A stretch of DNA of 64,000 nucleotides from Branchiostoma belcheri (GCF_001625305.1 NW_017804365.1:992824-1056823), one strand, 5' to 3'; positions 32,400 to 43,889 are shown, numbered from the stretch's first letter. Numbers and translations: made by a program. The notes: generated by a model not told the origin, from the sequence alone.

Positions 32400-32690
32400 G
32401 TAAGCAGCAACGGCCTTTATTTATTATTTATTTTTGGAATCAAAAACATTACAATGAAATGGCAGCAATGGCTAAATCGGGTCCCGCATATATATGGACA
32501 AAGACACAATTTTTTATAAAATAGCCTTTATTTTTTTATTTACTTATTATTTTATTTTATGTATTAAACTGTATAAACTAATATACAGTAAGGACAGTCC
32601 AACAAGCCGGAGGCTATTATAAAGGGCTAGCCGTCATAACAGGACTATAAACAATTATAAACAATTAACAATGTCGGTTTTAATTCAGAT
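32400..32690 (-). repeat. LINE 3' UTR, possibly two tails
   Basis: GGCCTTTATTTATTATTTAT with ATTACAATGAAATGGC, then TATTTTTTTATTTACTTATT with GCCGGAGGCTATTATAAAGG, look like two minus-strand LINE tails (poly-adenylation-like AATAAA on the minus strand). No coding part remains. Confidence 0.45.
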
Positions 32691-32804
32691 ATACTAGCAT
32701 ACTATTAAGTAGCAGATGAGTCATTCTAAGCACGGAAGTATTACATGTATGTACATAAAGTTATACTTGAATGCACGATAGAAACCTGAGTCATCTTTAA
32801 GAAC

Positions 32805-33425
32805 CGTGGCTGCACGCCGCACGTGAACCGAATTCATCAATATACGATAGCGCTTGACCCCGGTAGGACCCCAACTAGGACCCCACGCGGGGCGGCAAGA
32901 CACACCGCGAGATGGAGAAGGACACGCGGGCTCGTCCACGAGCTGTGCGGGGTAAAGGGCGGGCTTAGAGCCCTGCCGTCACCGTCTGGAGTAATCATCT
33001 CTCCCGCGGTAATTATGCACGTACTCTAGGTGACACCAGATCGATCAGATTTCCACCTCGGATCAGTCAGACCGCGGTTGCTTTTGTTCTTCCTCCAGCT
33101 CCCTGCACTCATTTGCTTTGTCTGGGGGAAGAAACTTCCAGCTGTCCCTATCGATCGGCAGGTCTGCGCCGGGCGTAGATGACTGAAGAGCCGGCGACCA
33201 AAGGCGTCAGCACCCCTTTGGCCATTAGAATGAAGAATAGACGCGGCGGAACATCGCCCTCCCGCCCCTGCTCCTGAAGTAATCATCGCTGGTTTCGCCA
33301 ACTTCCTTCGCGGGGCGGAATTGAGCCGATGAGATTGTGTGGCGGAGGAAGGTGCCGGGTCTGGTTCTTCAAGCAGCGCGCACACTCCACCCAAACAACA
33401 TCTTGGGAAGTTCAAGAACCCTTCA
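32805..33425. other. GC- and CpG-rich low-copy patch
   Basis: In an otherwise AT-rich neighbourhood this 600 bp has frequent CpG (GCGGGGCGGC, CGCGGCGG, CCGGGCG). Open frames lie on both strands (32823-33029 plus, 33026-33415 minus, 129 codons). GAGTAATCATC and AAGTAATCATC occur 285 bp apart. It could be a promoter-type CpG island or an unrecognised exon cluster; no product can be named. Confidence 0.35.
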
Positions 33426-33454
33426 CTAGGTAAGACTGTTACGTTCAGACTTTT

Positions 33455-33760
33455 TCAATTTTAAAGCATTCAATGCAATTTCAGTGCGGCAAAACTTGAT
33501 TTTCAAAGTCGATTTTCTGGTCATTCTTTCAATATAGTAAGTTAAATTAATCCTATAGCACACTGATATCTGTAAGAAAAATGTGATATCAAGGACGGAG
33601 AATAGCCTTGCATCGTAAACTCGTTTTAGTTTTTTTATGGGAGGTAAAAAAGGTCTCACGTAGCTTGTTTTGAACAATTTCAAACGCTTCAAATATAAAC
33701 TGATTTCCTTATCCAGAATATTTTTTTGCCTTGCTGCCCTGAAATTGCATTGGCCGAGCG
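33455..33760. mobile_element. Short TIR MITE (about 300 bp), AAAGGCATTCAATGC family
   Basis: The left end AAAGCATTCAATGCAATTTC plus AGTGCGGCAAAAC is inverted at the right end as TTGCCTTGCTGCCCTG, AAATTGCATTGG. Relatives: 36085-36440, 41540-42120, and fragments near 14025 and 62740-62890 (shared CACGTAGCTTGTTTTG). The 113-codon minus ORF is inside the element and is not a gene. Confidence 0.55.
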
Positions 33761-33764
33761 CTGG

Positions 33765-36080
33765 CAAATATTTTAACTGTTTATGTTTATGTTAAAACAT
33801 ACCACAGTCTGCAATTATCCGATGCTGTTCTGCGCAATAAAAGCTTACTTAAATAGGTATCTTCCGAAGCAAACCCCCTTGCGCTTAATCCATCTGTAGT
33901 AGCCAATTTCAAACACGTTCTGCCTTATTCATACTTGTCTACACAATTTTGCAATCGGCATCAACTGTTCGGCTTTTACAACGTCTTGAAAATATAACGT
34001 TGCAATCCTCAGTCTGAAAACTCTTCAGCGTGCCTGAACCCTATTATATGAGCTTGTATGTCTGTACAACATAATGATTATCTGTGCCATACACTGTTTC
34101 ATGTAGTATAAGGTAACACGGATAAAACCAAATAAGCACATCGGTAACCTGCCAGGGTGCGTTACGACTTCAATGAGTCTTTGCCAAAAGCTTAATGTAA
34201 ATCGACAACCTCATGAACAAACGTGGATACCTGAATAAATCACAGTCAATCACAATGCACCTGAGGGAGAGGCTTTTCTATTTTTAATGACGCTCTGAGG
34301 CACGTGTCTGATAAAAGAGTTTGTTTTCTGACCCCGACGATGAAGTTGGACTGTTACCGTCTTCAATTAAGAAGTGTTTCTCTTTAGCGATGTGTGAAGA
34401 ATATCTTAGATTTAGAACAAAGTGTGAAAACATGTTTTGTTTGTAGAGTGATATATTGACTAGTTAATAAATCTATAAGTATTGATTTTTATCGGTATGT
34501 TGGGGATTTGGTGACTTATTTCAAACATCTGTATAGTGTTTCATTACCATCATTCGTTTACAAATCATTAACAATTCCTGGAATACGGTAAACATAAAAA
34601 GTAGACCTAAAAAGCGTCCTATAAATTTTAAAGCAAAGCGATTTTAAAGAGACTCATTCGACAAGATGACCGATTACTTGATCGATTGTAATATATCGTG
34701 CCACATGTGGAGTGTCATCTGACTTTAAATATGTTGGTCAGTATTCGTGCCACATTTCAACCCCGCCACCACAAACCTACAACTCTTCGTGCTGACATCA
34801 GCAGAGTGAAATTTACAGTCATAATCCTAAGAACCAAAAGGGCAGAAGTTATAAGCGCAATAAGGCTAGAACCGTTCAGCGGTGGGATTATTGTTTAGGG
34901 AGCCCATTTCAATTGAGGCAGTGAATCGGGCAGAAAAACCGATGTAGGGAAAACCATGGGAATATAGTTCTCTGATCTCAGAGGCGTGCGGAATCGAACG
35001 TTAGGTGAGACTGAAAACGCATGCGGTAAAAAAAAAGAATTATAGGCCAGCGTCGCCAGGAAGTTTTGAGGGAACAATCTCTTTTTGAGAGTTCCACTAC
35101 TGAATAGCGGGTACAGAGAGCGGTCATAATGAACACGGATGTTCACGTTGGCGTCGCACAAAGGGATTGACCGAAGCGCTACTTGCTCACCTCGCCGGAA
35201 GGCGACTCATTGATTGGTTATATAATGGCCGCGTGCACCTGGGTATGGGCTAAAGGGGTGCATGGTTATTGATATTGCCGTATTCATATAGATGCAGAGC
35301 AAATGAGAATTGATTACGCGGGAGGAGGCATATTGTAAAGGGAGGGAAAGAATGGCATACTTGCGCAGATCGAGAATCGATTTTATGGGATGGATGAAAA
35401 AGGTCAGCTTGGGGCGTTTTTCTTATGCACAGATTCAAAAGTATCGTCTGTCGTAAGAAAAAATGCGTTGAACAACTGCAAAAATACCCTAACCGTAAGT
35501 AAGGTTTACCATAGGGCCGATTCTGACAGGTAAACTGCCTTGTTAGATACTTTAATCTTATCTACTTTAAAACGCGATGAGAGTGTTTAGCACTTTGACG
35601 GGCGGGTTAGTCGTAAAGTCAACAATAAAACATGTTGCTTAATCCGGCGCATATAGTATACCAGAAGGGACTGACATTAATGTAACGTGGTGGGATTTTA
35701 CGATAAGGTTGCCTCAATGCGACAATGACGAGGTACCTTCCTCTGACGTCAATCAATGGCTGTCTATCAGTGACAGGTCGCCCACGTCAAGTATGAAATC
35801 TTGCCTTCGAGCAAAGGTTTAAGACGAAATTTATTCTGGATGCAACCTGGCTTCTGCCTGTAAAGTATGGGCAATGCGTGGCACGACTTCCAATAGTCGC
35901 CTCCAAAGGATGTCGTCCAAACATCATCCAAAGCACGTTTCTGGAAGCAGTCTGGCCTCCACTTTGATTATAAAAAGGTCATTCGTGAACGACAGGACCA
36001 CGGCTAGCTAAATAGGGTCATGACGGTCGTGCCAAAACATGTACCCAGTACAGTCAGTATAAACAGAACGGAACAGTTGC
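33765..36080. other. Long low-copy stretch
   Basis: No supported gene. At about 35212-35225 GATTGG is followed closely by TATATAA and GGCCGCG, a CCAAT/TATA-like arrangement that may be chance. The 34895-35161 minus frame has no recognised family. Confidence 0.35.
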
Positions 36081-36084
36081 AACT

Positions 36085-36440
36085 TAAAGGCATTCAATGC
36101 GATTTCAGGGTAGCAAAACTGGACATATTCGGAATAAGGCAATCTTAGTGATATTGACTCATACTGCTTCACATTAGCACATTTGAGTCTGTATTTCATA
36201 TTTTGGGCATTTAGAACTGCAAAAACAAGCCCAAAAATAGTTCTTTATTATCTGGGTGGTACCTAAAAATCAGCCAAGGGCCCTTCCAGTAACCGTTTTC
36301 CGTTAGAATTTTGGGGATTTTTGGTCAATGAGGGTCAATATACATTGGGATAGTTTGGTTTTGACTCAGTATGTAGATGAATGACTAGAGTATTGGCTTT
36401 GAATCTGGTTTCCAAGCCCCAAAATTACACTGAGTCTGAG
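36085..36440. repeat. TIR MITE, AAAGGCATTCAATGC family
   Basis: Starts TTAAAGGCATTCAATGCG with ATTTCAGGGTAGCAAAAC and probably ends at GAGTGCCTTTAACTG near 36444. The interior differs from 33455-33760 and includes a CAATATACATTGG segment that also occurs near 14680. Confidence 0.4.
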
Positions 36441-36587
36441 TGCCTTTAACTGCAATGGAGAACCTCTGGCTTCTTGGGGTTCTTCAGAATCCTGAATCCT
36501 GAAATCTGTAGAACGGAATTATATCAGTGTCTGGGTTCCTGAATGATTAGTGTTTTATCCATGAAAAGGTCCAATGTTAATTTCTCC

Positions 36588-36700
36588 ATCTCTAATGTCC
36601 ATGACATTAGAGATATCGTCGCAATGATACCTGGCTCCTTAGATGGGAGATAAGCTAGTATAAAAAAATCTTCTACATGTCTTCTACATGTAGAAGATTT
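36588..36700. repeat. Two perfect hairpins close together
   Basis: ATCTCTAATGTC (36588-36599) and GACATTAGAGAT (36603-36614) pair over three bases. CTTCTACATGTAGAAG is a 16-bp palindrome at 36681-36696, within a larger pairing of AAATCTTCTACATGT and ACATGTAGAAGATTT. No element assigned. Confidence 0.7.
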
Positions 36701-36704
36701 GTTA

Positions 36705-37000
36705 AATTTCATCTCAAAACGTCTTTTGCAACTATTGACGTGTTGGTTTCATTCACTAAGGAATCTACTCTACATTAATTGCTATGGTATTTCAGGTTCT
36801 TCCTCGAAAAAGTTTTAATGTTTATTATAGATTTTGTTTACAGAAAACAGAATGCAAGGAAAAATTAAAGCAGTTCGGAGTCTCAGTCTAAACATATTTT
36901 GCCATCATATACAAGCCGCATGGTACGAAGAAACGAAGCCATTTCATCCCCCAAATAAAGATTAGATTTGAAGCATTTTACAATCACGGTACGGTGCGTT
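36705..37000. other. Unassigned spacer
   Basis: Nothing recognised. Confidence 0.4.
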
Positions 37001-37008
37001 TAGGTTTA

Positions 37009-37486
37009 AAGCCACAGCACGTAAATTTTATGTATGACATCCTCCTCAAAAACAAGGCGGGCAAAAAAAAACCCCAGCAAAATTCCCATATATATACAAA
37101 TACATTTTCAAATTTTTACATGATAAATCTTGTTAAAAAACAAGATACATATATTGTGCTATGTTTACTGCCAATTACGTATTACAACATCCGTTTGCCA
37201 TTTAAAAAAATTGTCAAGTATTCTACAAATGGTTTTGATTCAATATCACATATAAAAGTAATGAAGTACAGCACTGCATCAATGTAAATGACAAAACAAT
37301 AAATCAGAGCCTTGTCTTGTCTCTTCTCTCCATATTAATTACCTGCCATCCATGTTCCGGCATGGTAACTGGCGTTTTCTTGACATGTTGACCATTGTTA
37401 GAGGGCAACAATATTTTTTGTTTCAAAATCAGGCGAAAATTAATGCGCGCGCTGATGCCATCCATAAAAATTACTTTCTGTGGGCT
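37009..37486 (-). mobile_element. PIF/Harbinger-like MITE, subfamily A, minus orientation
   Basis: GCCACAGCACGTAAATTTTA at the left and AAAAATTACTTTCTGTGGG at the right are the degraded inverted ends. The GCGCGCG block and CAAAATCAGGCGAAAATT lie inside the right end, so the element is reversed relative to 15179-15588. TTA precedes the left end. No transposase. Confidence 0.7.
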
Positions 37487-37499
37487 AAACCACAAACAC

Positions 37500-38400
37500 A
37501 TACAAATTGAGGCGATTATTTAGTCAGAAAATGTACCATAGAGACATATTGTTTTCAATTGTCGTCTTCAACATTGTCTTATCGCTTACGGATTGTATTT
37601 TCAGCGTAATACAATGCTGACAGCCAAGCATTCGCTCAGTAAGCACTGCCCTTATCTGACACAACTAACGATTTTTGCAACTTTATCGAGTTGAAAAAGG
37701 ACATTACCAACGAGATAACGCACTTGTCCGTTAGATACCAAATGTCAACCTCGCCTGACCCATTGTTCTCTTGCCGTTTATTATTGTCCAATGCCTAACC
37801 TAGCCTAATCGACCTGGTATTGTTGCTTTGATTGATAATACCTGAAAGTAAAACTACCTAAACATTTACCACCTAGTTTTATCTCGGCATATGAATTTTA
37901 TGTAGTAACTGGAAGAAGTGCAGACAACGGTAAGACTATTTTGGGATTTTACAGCTTTGTACAATCACGTGGCGATGGTAGACATTGATTGAGAATTGAT
38001 CGTTCGGCACCAGGAGCCTAAAGGGCACCAACCGGTCCAGCTTAAAACCCAAAATTGGCAATAAGGAAATCCCGATAAAAACCATAAGGACCGAAGATAT
38101 CCAATCATTACACTGCACATGGGAGGGAGGTAAAATCAGTAGGGGACTGTAGAACATAAGTGCCTCTGCATGGTAAGTGATCAATTGATTTACGAAAATT
38201 CACGAGAACAGTTCTTCAGGTATATCTACCAGTACAATGTACAATGTACATATGTACAATGTATGCTACACTGCCAAAATGACATTTCTCGTTCTGTTGT
38301 TAATTTTTCCACACAGAAAATATTTCTTCCTGGAAGCAAAATTTTCTGTATGCAAGAAAGATTTTGCCCAGGAATTAAGCAATCTTTTTTATTATCGAAC
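37500..38400. other. Unassigned stretch
   Basis: No gene or repeat end. Small TACAATGTACA duplications near 38233-38262. Confidence 0.35.
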
Positions 38401-38413
38401 ATTTTAAGATTGT

Positions 38414-38466
38414 ATGTAGTAAGATAGTAAGATTATCTTACATATAGTAAGATTATCTTACATATA
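38414..38466. repeat. Short tandem palindromic repeat
   Basis: ATAGTAAGATTATCTTACAT occurs twice in succession after a partial copy. Each unit contains a self-complementary GTAAGATTATCTTAC. Confidence 0.75.
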
Positions 38467-38469
38467 TAG

Positions 38470-39510
38470 ATTTGTATAGAGTTAACCTTGGTTATTTCCA
38501 GAATCTTATGCTAACTTTAAGATGTGTTTTTGCTATGCATGTTCGTGTTGCAGAAAATTGTTCTCATACTACGGTTCTCAATACAAGCCCAAATTTTATT
38601 AGCCTGAAAGTTATTACTCTTGTTAAGATATTTGTTCATACCCCAAGAACATTACATTCTTATTGGGTAGAAATAGTTTTCATTCCACATCCAGAATATC
38701 TTTCTTTTCTCATGACCAAAATTCTTGTTACCTAGAAATAGATTATTCACTTTTAAGATATCTGTTCTTACACTACATAGCTATGCATAAAAAAAAACAA
38801 AACAGGGTGGTTGTTACAGTCTGTTGTACAATATTAGGACCGAGTCTTGCTCCTATAATTAACCTAAGAGATTAGGATAGCCATAAGCACACACATTACA
38901 CGTAACAGTCAGGGGCCATTCATTGCTACGTAATCTAAAAGCAATCTAATTGAAGCTACTTAAGAGTGATTAACCTATGTCATCTCTCTGGTAGTTAAAA
39001 GATGGCCAAAGATGATGTTTTGCATCATTAGCACCCTGAAGGCAATTCAAACGGGTGACTTTTGAGTAGGTGCCATCAGCTTTCTGCTTTGGTCAGGGCA
39101 CTCTTGAAATGATTCACGTATTTAATACTCACCCCTTCGCCATTTGGAAGGTCAAGCAATCCCCGGCAATCTGTAGTAGGAAGCTCTTGTCATGTTGATA
39201 AACTCTTATTTGCCTGTCCTTTGACACGATCTTAACCGTATCGAATTGCGCACGGGGCAAAAATGCTGAACAAGTCTGCAGGAGACTATTGATCGCAACC
39301 AAAGTTGTAATGAGGTAAAAACTTGCGGAATAAATCAAAGGTGTCCACTGGTTAATATTTCAAGAGTACAGCAGTATACGGGGCTGTAGATGCTGAATAG
39401 CTAGCTTTAAACAGGATAGTTACTTGGTTTTTTTGCCTTTTGTGGGGCATTTACTTTGCAACAGATTTTTATGGCATTTTTTCAGGTATTTTCACACGAT
39501 GGGGCAAAAA
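38470..39510. other. Unassigned AT-rich stretch
   Basis: No supported gene or repeat. Confidence 0.35.
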
Positions 39511-39514
39511 ATAT

Positions 39515-39872
39515 AGCCTCATGAACACTTGCCGAACTTCCCCAACCATGGATAGGAGTAGTTCGGGAGCAAGGTTGGCTGTGGTTGCTTGGTTGGTATC
39601 CGGCGAGGTCGGCTACTGTTTGGTTGCGACATTGAGATCGCGTGTGGTCCGGTCGTGGTTGGCTGGCGTTCGTGAGGCATTTAGTAGTGTTGGGACGTGT
39701 TCGAGGGTCAAATAATATAATACAAATTCAACTCCAATTCGAATTAATTAGTATCGTAAGGTATTCGTGGCCTAATTAAGTCAAGTCAGACTGCACCCGA
39801 AGTTCAGCCGAATTTGGTCGTCTTTTGCTTGGGGCAAGGTCGGGTGAAGGTCCTGAATTTGTGACAGGGCCT
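39515..39872 (+). repeat. GTTCGGC-type dispersed repeat, larger copy
   Basis: GCCGAACTTCCCCAACCATG, GTTCGGGAGCAAGGTTGGC and GGCGAGGTCGGCTACTG are shared with 29555-29700 and 46195-46335. The copy ends with TGTGACAGGGCC, the complement of the GGCCCTGTCACA-type end also hinted at near 23019. This would make it a TIR element of about 350 bp. Confidence 0.45.
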
Positions 39873-40004
39873 TATTATCGATTATCCTACATCACTATTG
39901 TTTAGAATGATATTACTACGTCCAAACACTTGATTAACAGCCATTTAATGCGACAATGTATCTGGTTGCTATGTCGACAGCTGGGAATACTACATTATCA
40001 CATA

Positions 40005-40295
40005 CTATCATGAAAGTTTATCTATGTTGGTAGTTACATGTTTAGGTTAAAACTTTTGGTCCAACACAAAAAATTCTCTCAGCTAGAGCTTTCAACCAGT
40101 CACTCTGGTCTTCCTCAGTAGACAGTAGACTCCGTGGAGCTTGTCTACCAGATACCTGTGTTGACGTCACACTTCAAAGAAGCCACGTGACAAGCTCCAC
40201 TGGCCGGGGTCAGTCTACTGAGGAAGACCATAGTGACTGGTCAAAAGCTCTAGGTGAGAGAATTTTGTGTGTTGGATCAAAAGTTTTAACTTTAA
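40005..40295. mobile_element. Fold-back element, family d, near-complete
   Basis: Arms of about 130 bp: GAAAGTTTATCTATGTTGG to CAGTAGACAGTAGACTCC on the left, and GTCTACTGAGGAAGACC to GTTGGATCAAAAGTTTTAAC on the right. The loop has TGACGTCA (40162-40169) and CACGTG. Ribozyme-like cores face each other, one per arm (right-arm core from 40218). Confidence 0.75.
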
Positions 40296-40299
40296 AAAT

Positions 40300-40850
40300 A
40301 CATTATCACATGTCAGTATAGTTTGGAAAGCAATTTTTTCTTATTTCACAAAATCACATTAGAAGTAGGACAGGTGTACACCAGACATAAAATCATAATT
40401 CAAATCTCAAACTTTAACTATCACATATATTTGTATTTGTTCTTATTTAAGAAAATGAAACGACGCTTGTAGCAGCTGACCCACGAGAATTCAAACAAAC
40501 ACACTAACTTAAAGCGTGTAACTTTTGAGGATAATAATGATACATTACCTGCTAATTATAGATACAGTAAAAAGAGGCAAAACATAACGATACAGAGTAA
40601 AATGATAATAGGAGTCAATTACATATATAACAAACCATGCAAGGTTTATCAATATAAATATAGGCAAGCCATAATTGAGTATCTACCGATCATAACCGCT
40701 TTGCACATTGTTGCTATCGACCCCTTCATCAGCGTACATGTAGATGCAATCCTTAAAATCAGATTTAGATTCCTAAACTACGGATCAATATATTTATCTC
40801 TTGTTAATTGCCTTGCCGTAACCAAAGGTGAACCACAGCATACTTCTCTG
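40300..40850. other. Unassigned AT-rich stretch
   Basis: The 40602-40883 plus frame runs into the following MITE and has no domain. Confidence 0.35.
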
Positions 40851-40855
40851 CATGA

Positions 40856-41304
40856 GGCCACAGCAATTAATTTTTATGGATGACATCAGCCCGTGCATTG
40901 ATTTTTGCCTGATTTTGCCTCCTGAGAGTGGTAACAACAATGGGTAAATATGTCTGTTGCCATGCTGGAACTTGGATTACAGATAAAGAAGAACTTTATT
41001 GCACGACAATTGCACAAGGTACAATGCATGGCAAACTTGCATAAAGAGAATAACAAACAATAAAAATATATATATAAATAAATGAGAAGAGAGGAGACAA
41101 GGCTCTGAATTAATGTTTCGTCTTTTAATTTTACTTTGTTGCCGTATTGTAGTTCATCTTTTTATTTGTGATGTTGCCACTGAATCGAAAATCTTGTTTA
41201 ACAAGGTTTATGATCACAACATTTGAAAATTGTTTTTTTCGCCCTATCGCATCAGATTTGGAGTCTGCGTAGGCTATCATCCGTAAAATTTACTTGCTGT
41301 GGCC
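40856..41304 (+). mobile_element. PIF/Harbinger-like MITE, subfamily A, with nested LINE tail
   Basis: TGA at 40853-40855 and 41305-41307 is the target duplication. The termini are GGCCACAGCAATTAATTTTT and AAATTTACTTGCTGTGGCC. The interior is like 15179-15588 except for an insertion at about 40987-41085. TGA instead of TTA/TAA suggests a mutated or permissive TNA target. Confidence 0.8.
40987..41085 (-). repeat. Very short LINE 3' end inserted in the MITE
   Basis: GAAGAACTTTATTGCACG, ACAATTGCACAAGG and TACAATGCATGGCAAAC are the minus-strand 3' end also seen at 50267-50340 and, diverged, at 441-520. Only about 100 bp were copied, an extreme 5' truncation. Confidence 0.7.
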
Positions 41305-41309
41305 TGAAA

Positions 41310-41535
41310 TATAATTCCAGTGTGACTATGACCACCGGAGTGATATAAAGAAGATGATCACTATGACAAAAGAAGGTCGGCTAGGTCGTTAGAGATCAAC
41401 ATATCGGTGATAAAAAAAGACGGCATGGGTAACGTAAACGACGCATGGGTCTTTCCAAGTGTCCCGATGACACCATCCAGAGAGATTGCGGCTTATACAG
41501 GGGAAGCGATGATGCCTCTCGGGCGACACATTATG
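41310..41535. other. Unassigned spacer
   Basis: Contains GGTCGGCTAGGTCG near 41384, a possible scrap of the GTTCGGC repeat. Confidence 0.3.
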
Positions 41536-41539
41536 TTTT

Positions 41540-42120
41540 AATTAGCATTCAGTGCAATTTCATTGCGGTAAAACAATAAAAAGTAGAAAGGTAAGATTTG
41601 CAAAGCAGATGCATATGGTCTGCTTTGTTAATTCTTACTCAAACACATTCACATGTATGGTGAAAGAAGTCCAAATCCCTCCTACTAAAATTGCAACATT
41701 AAGTAACTCAACATCAGTTACCATGGTGACAGACGGTCTGGTTCAGGTCATTGACCAGGTCAATGTTTGGAACGGAGGAGGAAACAGCAAAAACAACATG
41801 TTTTCCTTCGGTAGACATGATAATCTGGACGTAAAAGTCTTTCTGGTATCGAAATTAACTGCGGCCATTTCTTCTATCATCATTTCACTCTTGCAGAGTT
41901 TGAAATATAGCCTCCAAAACAAGCTACGTGAGAAGATGCTTTTTCGCCACCAATGTATCGCTAGAATCCACCTACGAAACAAGCAACCGTTGTTTACCAT
42001 ACCAGTGACGCTGCATTTTGTCTCACACACATCAGTATTGTATAGGATATGCTTGATTCAAAATGATATGTTAGGAACAGAAAATAGATTTTGAAAATCC
42101 ATTTTTTTTGCCTTGAAAGT
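41540..42120 (+). mobile_element. AAAGGCATTCAATGC-type MITE carrying an X-box-type element
   Basis: The outer ends AGCATTCAGTGCAATTTC and GCCTTGAAAGTGCCTTTAA are inverted relatives of the 33455-33760 termini. Inside, 41585-41825 matches the arms of the 4515-5705 element, with GTTACCATGGTGAC at 41717-41730. The 180-codon plus ORF 41552-42094 spans the whole element and is a repeat-derived frame. Confidence 0.5.
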
Positions 42121-42325
42121 GCCTTTAAGGTTGATCCTAGGTAAATTAACCCGGCAAGCAGAGCGATGACGACTGAAACTGGTTACTTTTACGATCTACA
42201 ATGAAACATGAGTAAAAATAGAAATCACGAAAGCTCTAAATCAGGGTGTCTGTAAAAGTCTCAATGAATTTGTTTAGTGTGTTGTCCTCAGTATATAGTC
42301 AAGATCTCATTAGACAATATACATG

Positions 42326-42719
42326 TTGATTTTCTTATGACATCCACGCGCGCATCAATTTCCGTCTGATTAAAAACAATTTTTAAAAACCATGCTGTAA
42401 ATCGACAAAGCAGCTGCGAAATGAGCAAATACATGCCGTCAATTGCCAAAAAATATCAAAAAACGATACTAATGTCGTAGAGTGCGAAAATCAATTTCAA
42501 GGGAAAGAAATTTTAAGGGAAAGTTAAGAAATGAAGATGTGGAATCTATTATTCATCATATCATACTCTGTAATTGTTTAGTCAGTTGTTTAGCCTCCAT
42601 AACAACGTAGATTTCATAATGAAGATAACTTTTTGTTAACTTTTTATTTGCACGCGCACGCTTGCAGCACTTTTTCGGTTACCCTAGGATGTCATCCATA
42701 TAAGCAAATCAACATGGCC
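42326..42719 (+). mobile_element. PIF/Harbinger-like MITE, subfamily B
   Basis: The left end CATGTTGATTTTCTTATGAC, with CACGCGCGCATCAATTTCC inside it, is inverted at the right end (GGATGTCATCCATATAAG, CAAATCAACATGGCC). TTA follows at 42720-42722; the left duplication is unclear. The right terminus is directly continued by the satellite array. Confidence 0.65.
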
Positions 42720-42722
42720 TTA

Positions 42723-43560
42723 GCTATAACCTGACTAAAATTGTTCAGCTGCTGTGGAAAATATATAACCTAAGCTAAGATACTAAATCTTCATGTATCA
42801 ACGACTTTTACACCATATTTTTTTCAGAACTATCAAACTGGTAACCATAGAATGTCATCCATATAATTAAATCAACATGGCCTAAGCTGTAATCTTACTA
42901 AAAGTGTTCAGCTGCTGTGGAAAATATATTACCTTAGCTAAGATACTAAATCTTTGAAATGTATCAACGACTTTGACACCATATTTTTCAGAAGTATCAA
43001 ACTGGTAACCATAGAATGTCATCCATATGATTAAATCAACATGGCCTAAGTTATAACCTGACTAAAATTGTTCAGCTGCTGTGGAAAAAAATATTACCTA
43101 AGCTAAGATACCAAATCTTCATGTATCAATGACTTTGAGACCATATTTTCTCAGAACTATCAAACTGGTAACCATAGAATGTCATCCATATAATTAAATC
43201 AACATGGTCTAAGCTATAACCTGACTAAAATTGTTCAGCTGCTGAGGAAAAAATATTACCTAAGCTAAGATACCAAATCTTCATGTATCAATGACTTTTA
43301 GACCATATTTTCTCAGAACTATCAAACTGGTAACCATAGAATGCCATCCATATCATTAAATCAACATGGCCTAAGTTATAGCCTGACTAAAATTGTTCAG
43401 CTGCTGTGGAAAAAAATATTACCTAAGCTAAGATACCAAATCTTCATGTATCAATGACTTTGAGACCATATTTTCTCAGAACTATCAAACTGGTAACCAT
43501 AGAATGCCATCCATATAATTAAATCAACATGGCCTAAGATATAACCTTACTAAAATTGTT
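42723..43560 (+). repeat. Satellite array of ~163-bp units ending in a MITE terminus
   Basis: Five units of 162-164 bp plus a partial sixth. The phase word AACATGGCCT falls at 42711, 42874, 43038, 43201 (variant), 43363 and 43525. Each unit reads TAACCTGACTAAAATTG, TTCAGCTGCTGTGGAAAA, TCATGTATCAACGAC, CAAACTGGTAACCATAGAA and then the subfamily B terminus. The last unit is cut by a SINE at about 43561. An isolated diverged unit lies at 45587-45690. Confidence 0.85.
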
Positions 43561-43562
43561 TT

Positions 43563-43680
43563 ACAAGGTGGTCTTGTGGTTAAGGTTGTTGACTTAGAAT
43601 CGCAAGGTACTGGGTTCGAATCTATAGCAGACACCTAACTTGGGAAAGACATGTTAAACGTATCGCTCACCTCAAATAAA
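43563..43680 (+). mobile_element. tRNA-derived SINE, second type
   Basis: A box-like GGTGGTCTTGTGGTTAAGG and B box GGGTTCGAATC in tRNA spacing, then a non-tRNA body. Related in its head to the SINEs at 60238-60400 and 62195-62358. It is inserted at the truncated sixth satellite unit. Confidence 0.65.
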
Positions 43681-43689
43681 AATGAATAC

Positions 43690-43860
43690 CTTTCTTTGTC
43701 TTGGGATGCCCTCTCGTAAAAAGAATGATCCATATTTGAGGAGAATCTCACTCAGAGTATGTTGAAGATTTAATCATCGTTATAATTTAAAAAAATATTT
43801 AGTGTGCCTGTGGGTCAAAACTTACATTGAGTCTCACCGAAAACAAGGCCGAAGAATTGT
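43690..43860. other. Unassigned spacer
   Basis: Nothing recognised; may be the 3' part of the SINE. Confidence 0.3.
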
Positions 43861-43889
43861 GTCTTCTTCTTCTTCGGTAATCCTCGTTA

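Noticed and set aside
35212..35225. CCAAT plus TATA-type promoter
   Set aside because: The spacing is too tight, no ORF or exon lies downstream, and such matches are frequent in AT-rich DNA.
41552..42094. 180-codon plus-strand ORF
   Set aside because: It runs through a MITE and a dispersed X-box-bearing repeat; the 41585-41825 part has nucleotide relatives in which no frame is conserved.
43563..43635. Functional tRNA gene
   Set aside because: A and B boxes are present but acceptor and anticodon stems do not pair convincingly, and relatives occur as SINE heads at 60238 and 62358.
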